Assembly: GCA_903917425.1 (NCBI GenBank) | Contig: CAIXAQ010000584.1 | Span: forward strand, 1 to 11,371 | Direction: 5' to 3' | Length of the DNA: 11,371 nucleotides | Origin: an uncultured Bacteroidales bacterium | Lineage (GTDB): Bacteria; Bacteroidota; Bacteroidia; Bacteroidales; UBA4417 | Shown here: in pieces, positions 6,166 through 11,371 of the stretch | Numbering within the stretch: the stretch's first letter is position 1 | How the letters are laid out: each line of letters begins with the position of its first letter | Translations under genes and position numbers: made by a program | The notes under the pieces: model-generated | Databases searched by the model: none | What the model was told of the DNA's origin: nothing | What the model saw: only the letters and a program-made list of their open reading frames with translations

Positions 6166-7947
6166 CTAATCATCCTGCCGGTTAAACAGTTTCTCAATGG
6201 TAGGTTTATACCTTTCGTAAATAAGTGACCTGCGAAGTTTGAGCGTTGCCGTTAATTCACCTGAGTCAACAGTCCATTCACTGTCAAGCAGTTCGAAAGA
6301 TTTAATTTGTTCGGCAGCACCAAGAGATTTATTGTATTTGTGAATTTCCTTATGGAATCTTTTCTTTATTCGTTCGAGGGCAACTATTTCTTTATTAGAA
6401 GTATATGGCACCTTCTTAATCTCGCACCAGGCGCGAAGGTGATTAAAATCGGGAACTATGATAGCAGCAGCAAATTTCTGGTTTTCGCCAACCACCATCA
6501 ATGCATCAATAAATGCTGACTCTTTCAGCTTGTTCTCAATCATTTCGGGGCTAACATATTTGCCGAACGAAGTTTTAAAAATCTCCTTTTTGCGTCCCGT
6601 AATTTTCAGTTGTCCTTCAGGCTCCATCTGACCCAGATCGCCGGTGTGAAACCAACCTTCGCTATCAATAGCAGCGGCTGTTAGCTCAGGTTCTTTGTAA
6701 TATCCCTGCATCAAACCCGGTCCTTTACAAAGTATTTCATGATCAGCTGCAATTCTTACAATTGTATCTTTCACCAGCGGTCCGACTGTACCGAATTTCA
6801 CACCACCTTTTTCAAAATTATTTACCGAAATTACCGGTGACGTCTCTGTCAGACCATACCCTTCGAGAACAGGAATACCCGCTGCCCAGAAAACCCGCGC
6901 GAGCCTCGGTTGCAAAGCAGCGCCGCCACTCACAATCACTTTAAGATTTCCGCCGAGCGCTACCTGCCATTTACTAAAAACAAGTTTACGGGCAACCTTT
7001 AACCTCATTTCATAATAAAGTCCTTTGGCACCGTTTAGTTCGTAATGCATCCCGACATTAACGGCCCAGAAAAAGATCATTTTCTTGACTCCTGTAAGTT
7101 TGCGCCCGGAATTAATGATACGATCATACACTTTTTCGAGCAAACGAGGAACAGTTGACAATATATCAGGTTTTATTTCGCGAAGATTATCGCCTACCGT
7201 TGCAGGATTTTCGGCATAATACACCGAAATGCCTAAATACTGGTACATATATACCAACATTCGTTCATAGATGTGGCATAATGGTAGGTAACTCAAAGCC
7301 CTTCCTTCTTCTCCTATAGGAGGTATATTTTGTACCGCCTTGAAATTGGAGATAATATTATAATGTGAAAGCATCACACCTTTCGGATTACCGGTTGTAC
7401 CCGAGGTGTAAATTATAGTCGCCAGATCATCGGGTTTGATTGAATCTTTTATTTCATCGATACGGGCTGTCTGAACATTCTCCTTGCCTAACAGAATTAG
7501 TTCATCAAGATGTTTTACACCTTCAGTTTCCTTAAAGGCATATACAGCGATCAGCCCTTTTAAATCAGATACCAGGTGTTCTATCTTCCGGTATGTATCG
7601 CGACCTGAAACAAAGATAACTTTGACTTCCGCATGTTCAAGTATATACTTATAATCGCTTTCGCTGATGGTGGGATATATTGGCACATGAATCGCCCCTG
7701 CCTGTTGTATGCCCATATCAACCAGATTCCATTCGGGACGGCTGCCCGAAATAGTTGCAACATTATCACCTGCCCGGATACCGAGTTTCAGCAAACCAAA
7801 ACTTATATTATCAGCATGAGAAATATACTGTCCGATGGAATATTTGATCCATTTTCCGTTATCCTTTCCTGCAAGCACGTCTTCTTTGGGTTTAAAGGAT
7901 TCTGCATAACGGGGCAGAATATCAAAAATACGAGTAACATCACGCAT
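6166..7947 (-). CDS. Long-chain fatty acid--CoA ligase (AMP-forming)
   Basis: With the ATG at 7947 the product is 593 residues and belongs to the ANL superfamily, in the long-chain acyl-CoA synthetase group (COG1022-like). It activates fatty acids with ATP to acyl-AMP and then to acyl-CoA for lipid synthesis or degradation, at the inner face of the membrane. Visible motifs are the P-loop YTSGTTGNPKG (180-190), EGYGLTETSPV (362-372), HTGDLG (434-439), the hinge GRKKEIFKTSFGKYVSP (451-467), and a C-terminal TATLKLRR (566-573) whose K570 fits the catalytic lysine. The frame stays open to 8097, but the extra 50 residues are rich in Ile, Phe and Lys, match nothing in the family, and precede a normal family N-terminus (MRDVTRIFDILPRYA), so I start at 7947. 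Exact substrate length cannot be read from sequence. Confidence 0.9.
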   Translation of the reverse strand: MRDVTRIFDILPRYAESFKPKEDVLAGKDNGKWIKYSIGQYISHADNISFGLLKLGIRAGDNVATISGSRPEWNLVDMGIQQAGAIHVPIYPTISESDYKYILEHAEVKVIFVSGRDTYRKIEHLVSDLKGLIAVYAFKETEGVKHLDELILLGKENVQTARIDEIKDSIKPDDLATIIYTSGTTGNPKGVMLSHYNIISNFKAVQNIPPIGEEGRALSYLPLCHIYERMLVYMYQYLGISVYYAENPATVGDNLREIKPDILSTVPRLLEKVYDRIINSGRKLTGVKKMIFFWAVNVGMHYELNGAKGLYYEMRLKVARKLVFSKWQVALGGNLKVIVSGGAALQPRLARVFWAAGIPVLEGYGLTETSPVISVNNFEKGGVKFGTVGPLVKDTIVRIAADHEILCKGPGLMQGYYKEPELTAAAIDSEGWFHTGDLGQMEPEGQLKITGRKKEIFKTSFGKYVSPEMIENKLKESAFIDALMVVGENQKFAAAIIVPDFNHLRAWCEIKKVPYTSNKEIVALERIKKRFHKEIHKYNKSLGAAEQIKSFELLDSEWTVDSGELTATLKLRRSLIYERYKPTIEKLFNRQDD

Positions 7948-8210
7948 GGGGCAGTTTTTTTGTTTGAGGTTCGGTGTAAAGATAATTATAAAATTGAATA
8001 TGAAGTGCGCTTTATATACAAGAATTATAAATATTTTTGATAATGAGTGTATTGGATATAAACCGAGCGAGGCTATATCCTTAAGTGTCTCATCCAATCC
8101 GGTTTCTGATCATCTGCTCAATTGCAACATTCAAAGCTTTAATTAAAGCAATTTATCTAATGATGAGCAACGAGCGATGTGCAAATTTTCAGGCAAAAAA
8201 AATATAAGGT
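7948..8210. other. Intergenic region/leader between the SDR gene and the acyl-CoA synthetase gene
   Basis: This 263-bp AT-rich gap has no credible gene. On the minus strand TATCTTTA (7977-7984) is a one-mismatch -7 element for the acyl-CoA synthetase gene, without a matching -33. The region also carries three mutually exclusive pairing arms at 8051-8098 and a 14-bp perfect palindrome at 8136-8149. Confidence 0.4.
8051..8149. repeat. Competing inverted repeats and a palindrome upstream of the acyl-CoA synthetase gene
   Basis: ggatata (8054-8060) pairs with tatatcc (8074-8080), and attggat (8051-8057) pairs with atccaat (8092-8098); the left arms overlap, so the stems exclude each other. Further right, gctttaattaaagc (8136-8149) is a perfect 14-bp palindrome. 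They could be operator sites for a fatty-acid regulator or chance in AT-rich DNA; no known operator consensus is recognised. Confidence 0.35.
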
Positions 8211-8972
8211 TTAAAGAACTTTATGGATATATCCAGGGCTTGCCTGTGCAGTTGGCATGATAACCAGATCGTTGATGTTAACATGTGACGGTAAATTGGT
8301 TATCCACATAACAGCATTGGCTATATCTTCGGCTTGCAAAGGGGCAAAGCCTTTATAAACAGCGGCGGCTGCAACCATATCACCCTTGAACCTGACCTGC
8401 GAAAACTCAGTTTCTGCTGCGCCGGGCGATACCTGCGATACCTTAATTCCATGGCTCAGCAAGTCGATACGCATGGCACGTGTAAGGGCATCCACGGCAA
8501 ATTTTGTAGCACAATAAACGCTTCCTTTGGTATACACTTCCTTTCCGGCGATGGAACCAATATTCACAATATGAGGACATTTACTTTGCAATAAAAGCGG
8601 AAAAATGCTTTTTGTAACATAGAGCAGTCCCTTCACATTGGTATCGATCATGGCTTCCCAATCGTCGATATTTCCATCCTGTATCAGTTCGCTCCCGGCC
8701 GCCAGGCCCGCGTTATTAATAAGAATATCAATGGATTGCCATTCAACCGGCAGGCTTTCAATCGCAGATTTTACGGCATTCCGGTCACATACATCAAAAT
8801 TAAGGGTAAGCACCTCAACACCAAATGTTTCATGAAGAATCCCGGCCTCTTCACTCAATCTTTCCGCTCTGCGGCCTGTGAGGATCAGACGGTGATGGTC
8901 GCTGGCAAAAGCATGGGCACAGGCTTTTCCAAACCCACTTGTAGCACCGGTAATGAAAATAGTTTTCTGCAT
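8211..8972 (-). CDS. Classical SDR-family NAD(P)-dependent oxidoreductase (YdfG-like)
   Basis: The 253-residue protein is a classical short-chain dehydrogenase. The cofactor motif TGATSGFG is at 8-15, NNAG at 86-89, N112 in TNVKG, the catalytic S140 in NIGS, and Y153-x3-K157 in YCATK, so the full Asn-Ser-Tyr-Lys tetrad is present. The GRR at 33-35 after the second strand favours NADP(H). The C-terminal HVNINDLVIMPTAQASPG resembles E. coli YdfG (NADP-dependent 3-hydroxy acid dehydrogenase, acting on serine, L-allo-threonine and 3-hydroxypropionate), so a small 3-hydroxy acid is a reasonable but unproven substrate. The start is ATG at 8972. It is 263 bp upstream of the acyl-CoA synthetase gene on the same strand, and that gap makes a shared operon uncertain. 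Confidence 0.88.
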   Translation of the reverse strand: MQKTIFITGATSGFGKACAHAFASDHHRLILTGRRAERLSEEAGILHETFGVEVLTLNFDVCDRNAVKSAIESLPVEWQSIDILINNAGLAAGSELIQDGNIDDWEAMIDTNVKGLLYVTKSIFPLLLQSKCPHIVNIGSIAGKEVYTKGSVYCATKFAVDALTRAMRIDLLSHGIKVSQVSPGAAETEFSQVRFKGDMVAAAAVYKGFAPLQAEDIANAVMWITNLPSHVNINDLVIMPTAQASPGYIHKVL

Positions 8973-9014
8973 ATAATTTCAAATTGGGAGTATAAAAGAT
9001 TCCTTTTTAGCCGG

Positions 9015-9022
9015 CAAAGGTA
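9015..9022 (-). promoter_or_regulatory. Bacteroidetes -7 element for the SDR gene
   Basis: On the minus strand TACCTTTG matches TAnnTTTG exactly and is identical to the element upstream of DUF3822. Only a poor -33 (TCTG at 22-bp spacing) is found. The predicted start near 9008 leaves a leader of about 36 nt, which suits the ATG at 8972. Confidence 0.5.
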
Positions 9023-9097
9023 AAACTTTATCAAAACAATATAGCAGACAAATACGAGTATTGACATTCAGGCATTTAGCATGTTTACAAGGTTCTA

Positions 9098-9136
9098 TTA
9101 CTGAAATATCCTCAATAATATTGGGATTTTCAGTAA
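9098..9136. repeat. 39-bp hairpin-forming inverted repeat
   Basis: TTACTGAAA (9098-9106) is the exact reverse complement of TTTCAGTAA (9128-9136). After a one-base bulge the stem continues with ATCC (9108-9111) and GGAT (9124-9127). It lies between two divergent promoters and outside both predicted transcripts, so it is more likely a DNA-level site than an RNA structure. No T-tract follows on either strand. Confidence 0.5.
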
Positions 9137-9207
9137 AGCAGAATCAGGAATATGATATTGGCAGAATCAGAAGATTTTAAACCCGTTATTTATACTAATT
9201 ATAAATA

Positions 9208-9246
9208 TACTGTTATTTTATTAACATTGTGAATTAAATAACAGTA
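9208..9246 (+). promoter_or_regulatory. Tandem Rex-like or CRP/FNR-like operator sites
   Basis: Site 1 (9210-9227) is CTGTTAT-TTTA-TTAACAT, with a perfect TGTTA-N6-TAACA core. Site 2 (9227-9244) is TTGTGAA-TTAA-ATAACAG, with core TGTGA-N6-TAACA. Both resemble the Rex consensus TTGTTAA-N4-TTAACAA: site 1 matches 11 of 14 defined bases; site 2 also matches 11, or 12 if the known TTGTGAA half-site variant is allowed. CRP/FNR-family sites share the same core. The outer halves of the pair form a perfect 11-bp inverted repeat (9208-9218 and 9236-9246). The block ends 2 bp before the -33 element of the downstream promoter. Confidence 0.55.
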
Positions 9247-9248
9247 AA

Positions 9249-9280
9249 CTTGTGTATCCGGAATATTCCTCTTAATTTTG
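9249..9280 (+). promoter_or_regulatory. Bacteroidetes-type promoter of the hydrogenase-linked operon
   Basis: CTTG (9249-9252), a 20-bp spacer and TAATTTTG (9273-9280) fit the Bacteroidetes consensus with one mismatch, in the -33. Transcription is predicted to start near 9287. The tandem operator-like sites end immediately upstream. Confidence 0.65.
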
Positions 9281-9359
9281 CCGCTTGAAATAAAAACGCC
9301 TTTCCCACTGTAACATACTCATTTTGCTACATTTAATATCAAATATTCCTATAACTAAA

Positions 9360-9704
9360 ATGAAATTACAAGAAGTAGCTCTAACACTCAAAGCAAGAGT
9401 AATTTGTGGTCAAACAAGGCTTGAAAGGGATGTTGAAGCTGTGTTTGCTTCGGACCTGATGAGCGATGTGCTGACTATTGACAGTGAAAAATTACTACTT
9501 TTAACAGGCCTTGTCAACATCCAAACCATACGAACTTCCGAAATGTCGGATATTAAAAACATTGTACTTGTCCGCAACAAAAAGGCTAGTCCTGAAATGA
9601 TTGCGCTTGCCGAAGAAAACAGGATTGTACTCATGGAATGCAGTTACTCCATGTACAAAGCTTGTGGGCTATTGTTTGAGAAGGGAATAAATCCTGTTTA
9701 CTGA
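9360..9704 (+). CDS. Small DRTGG-domain protein linked to [FeFe]-hydrogenase genes
   Basis: The 114-residue protein has the layout of stand-alone DRTGG-type proteins that accompany hydrogenase and NADH-dehydrogenase-like genes in anaerobes: MKLQEVALTLKARVICG at the N-terminus, an EAVFASDLMSDVL block (26-38), a hydrophobic strand NIVLVRNKKASPEMIALAEEN and a final segment in which small Cys/Ser/Tyr residues (ECSYSMYKACG) stand where family members often have LST-type residues. The name-giving DRTGG string itself is not present. The domain is suspected to bind a ligand in other contexts, next to CBS domains or phosphotransacetylase, but has no proven activity. An in-frame ATG at 9324 adds 12 residues; I choose 9360 because the family begins with MKL. 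It is 12 bp before the HATPase gene, so it heads the operon. Confidence 0.8.
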   Translation: MKLQEVALTLKARVICGQTRLERDVEAVFASDLMSDVLTIDSEKLLLLTGLVNIQTIRTSEMSDIKNIVLVRNKKASPEMIALAEENRIVLMECSYSMYKACGLLFEKGINPVY

Positions 9705-9716
9705 TTTATTGGTACG

Positions 9717-10136
9717 ATGCGATTTGAATACAATATAGAAGCGGGAAACTTTACTAAAGCGGGTGATGCTTCGAGTAGTTTTAAGAAAATACTGAAACAA
9801 CTCAATGTTGATTCCCAGATCATCAAGCGAATTGTTGTATCGCTTTACGAAGGAGAAGTGAATATCGTCGCTCATGCCAATGGTGGCAAAGTAATTTGCG
9901 AGGTGGATACAAGCCGGGTAAATATACAATTAATTGATGTAGGCCCGGGAATCCCGGATATTGAAAAAGCAATGCAGGCAGGATTTTCAACCGCATCAGC
10001 AAAGGTTCGCGAGATGGGATTTGGTGCAGGAATGGGGTTGCAGAACATTAAAAACAATGCCGACCAACTCTTTATTAGCAGTGAAGTAGGCGTTGGAACA
10101 AAGCTTGAAATTATTGTAAACCTGCCACAGAATTAA
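9717..10136 (+). CDS. RsbW/SpoIIAB-like HATPase (serine-kinase/anti-sigma-type ATP-binding protein)
   Basis: The 139-residue protein is a single GHKL ATPase domain of the anti-sigma serine kinase type. The N box is E45-x3-N49 in LYEGEVNIVAHA, the G1 box is D74-V-G-P-G78, and the G2 box is GFGAGMGL (101-108), so ATP and Mg binding should be intact. There is no phosphoacceptor histidine domain. RsbW/SpoIIAB proteins bind a sigma factor or phosphorylate an STAS-domain antagonist; in hydrogenase neighbourhoods of Thermotogae and Clostridia a similar small ATPase occurs, with unknown target. Sigma-B-type factors are not expected in Bacteroidetes, so the partner here is probably different. The gene is 12 bp after the DRTGG gene and 4 bp before the hydrogenase-like gene, which argues for cotranscription and coordinated expression. 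Confidence 0.87.
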   Translation: MRFEYNIEAGNFTKAGDASSSFKKILKQLNVDSQIIKRIVVSLYEGEVNIVAHANGGKVICEVDTSRVNIQLIDVGPGIPDIEKAMQAGFSTASAKVREMGFGAGMGLQNIKNNADQLFISSEVGVGTKLEIIVNLPQN

Positions 10137-10140
10137 TACT

Positions 10141-11371
10141 ATGGACAGCAAGCATTTTCATCATGCATTGAAAATAAGCGACGATATCTGTATCGGATGT
10201 TCGCACTGCATGAATGTTTGCCCTACCGAAGCCATCAGGGTGCGTAATGGCAAAGCCATACTTTACGAAAACCGTTGTGTTGATTGCGGCGAATGTTTCA
10301 AAGCCTGCCCGGTAAGTGCCATTTTTATTGACCAGGACGACTTCAAACGCATCCAGGCATACAAATATAGAATTGCATTGGTGCCGGCAGTATTCTTTGG
10401 CCAATTCCCTGAAGAAGTATCACAGAATCAGATTTATACAGCTATCCTGGCAAATGGATTTACTCATATTTATGAAGTAGAAATTGGTGTTGATTTGCTG
10501 GCAGATGAAGTAAAAGCATATTCAAAAGCACATCCTGAAAAGAGACCACTGATTTCGTCTTTCTGTCCGGCGATAATTAGACTGGTCCAGGTTAAATTTC
10601 CTGCGTTAACAGAAAATATCATGCTGTTAAAGCCGCCCCTGGATATTACTGCACTTTACTGCCGCAAAGAACTGACCGATCAGGGAATAAATCCTGCTGA
10701 GATCGGAGTTTTCTATATCACCCCCTGTGCTGCAAAAATAGCAGCTATCAAAAGTCCGGTTGGCGAAGATTATTCAATGATTACAGGAGTGATCAATATG
10801 GATACCCTCTACAATAAAGTGTATAAATTTATCAGGACTGACCGCTCGACACATCCTGTAGTTATTCCAAAAAAGCATCTTTCGAAAACAGCATGGCAAT
10901 GGACCCTTACTCATGGTGAGGCTTCGCATGTTACCGGCCGTAGCCTTGCCATCGACGAAATTCACAATGTAATTGAGTTTCTCGAAAAAATCGAAAATGA
11001 CGAAATCGGAGATATTGATTTCCTTGAACTTCGTGCCTGCGACGAAAGTTGTGCCGGCGGAGTGCTTCTTTCGGCCAACCGCTTCCTGGTTGCTGAACGC
11101 TTAAGATCCTATACTCCTTTGGCTAAAGAAGAAATATCTCCAAAAGACGGAATTCAGGCATATACGGATTACCTGTTACGCAGGATTAATATACAGCCTA
11201 TAAATCCGCGCAGTATGATGAAACTGGATGAGAATATGGAAGAAGCCATGCGCAAAATGGACAAATCGAGCCGAATGCTTCAGTGCCTCCCGCTTACGGA
11301 TTGCGGAGCGTGCGGATCGCCCAATTGCCAGGCTTTTGCAAACGATATTGCGCTTGGGGAAGCAGACATAC
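10141..11371 (+). CDS. [FeFe]-hydrogenase-like iron-sulfur protein, putative sensory type (3' end beyond window)
   Basis: The open frame starts at ATG 10141 and runs 410 codons to the window edge without a stop. Two 4Fe-4S ferredoxin motifs are at 17-28 (CIGCSHCMNVCP) and 46-57 (CVDCGECFKACP). A hydrogenase large-subunit domain follows (about 76-325), then a four-cysteine FeS domain beginning at C382 (C388-x2-C391-x4-C396). The H-cluster cysteines have counterparts: C142 in SSFCPAI, C196 in TPCAAK with K199, and C300/C304 in RACDESC. Against catalytic enzymes, the proton-relay cysteine before C142 is F141, the Glu of the second motif is Ala, and the Met before the third motif is Arg. This fits group C-like sensory hydrogenases (HydS) rather than an H2 producer. 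Such proteins often end in PAS or phosphatase modules, which would lie beyond the edge. Confidence 0.88.
   Translation, partial: MDSKHFHHALKISDDICIGCSHCMNVCPTEAIRVRNGKAILYENRCVDCGECFKACPVSAIFIDQDDFKRIQAYKYRIALVPAVFFGQFPEEVSQNQIYTAILANGFTHIYEVEIGVDLLADEVKAYSKAHPEKRPLISSFCPAIIRLVQVKFPALTENIMLLKPPLDITALYCRKELTDQGINPAEIGVFYITPCAAKIAAIKSPVGEDYSMITGVINMDTLYNKVYKFIRTDRSTHPVVIPKKHLSKTAWQWTLTHGEASHVTGRSLAIDEIHNVIEFLEKIENDEIGDIDFLELRACDESCAGGVLLSANRFLVAERLRSYTPLAKEEISPKDGIQAYTDYLLRRINIQPINPRSMMKLDENMEEAMRKMDKSSRMLQCLPLTDCGACGSPNCQAFANDIALGEADI

Larger units (their letters stand above)
8973..9359. other. Divergent regulatory region between the SDR gene and the hydrogenase-linked operon
   Basis: This 387-bp AT-rich region has no credible ORF. 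From left to right it holds a minus-strand -7 element for the SDR gene (9015-9022), an imperfect 39-bp hairpin (9098-9136), two tandem Rex- or CRP/FNR-like sites (9210-9244) and a plus-strand promoter (9249-9280). The leader of the downstream operon would be about 73 nt. Confidence 0.65.

Noticed and set aside
7633..8040. 135-residue plus-strand ORF opposite the acyl-CoA synthetase gene
   Set aside because: Most of it is antisense to a well-supported gene, its composition looks random (Cys, Ile and Phe rich), and no family is recognised.
7948..8097. 50-residue N-terminal extension of the acyl-CoA synthetase frame
   Set aside because: It is rich in Ile, Phe and Lys, has no family counterpart, and the normal family N-terminus MRDVTRIFDILPRYA follows at 7947. 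The extension also covers AT-rich leader DNA with inverted repeats.

Overview
The window looks like a chromosomal piece of a Bacteroidetes genome, probably an anaerobic Bacteroidales relative. The evidence is a DUF3822-rsmD gene pair, a short AMP nucleosidase, a solo HsdR-N-type protein beside holA, and several promoters of the Bacteroidetes type (TTTG - about 19 bp - TAnnTTTG). Shine-Dalgarno sequences are mostly absent. No tRNA, rRNA, CRISPR array, insertion sequence or prophage gene was seen.

Left part (1-3060): on the minus strand a DUF3822 protein (TTG start) overlaps rsmD, which encodes a 16S rRNA guanine-N2 methyltransferase. Facing away from them is a secreted or periplasmic TPR protein with a textbook Bacteroidetes promoter and a strong intrinsic terminator, so it forms its own transcription unit.

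Middle part (3061-8972): mostly housekeeping genes. They are a solo PD-(D/E)XK HsdR-N-like protein (minus), AMP nucleosidase (plus), the DNA polymerase III delta subunit holA (plus), a long-chain acyl-CoA synthetase (minus) and a classical YdfG-like SDR oxidoreductase (minus). The gaps on both sides of holA hold AT-rich inverted or direct repeats.

Right part (8973-11371): the most interesting region. A 387-bp divergent intergenic region leads into a tight plus-strand operon of three genes: a small DRTGG-type protein, an RsbW/SpoIIAB-like HATPase, and an [FeFe]-hydrogenase-like iron-sulfur protein cut by the window edge. The hydrogenase-like protein keeps all four cysteines expected to hold the H-cluster, but the usual proton-relay cysteine is Phe, which points to a sensory rather than a catalytic hydrogenase. 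Directly upstream of the operon's promoter lie two back-to-back 18-bp sites resembling Rex (NADH/NAD sensor) or CRP/FNR-family operators. Together they suggest a redox- or H2-responsive signalling module with a kinase-like switch protein, whose remaining partners should lie beyond the right edge.
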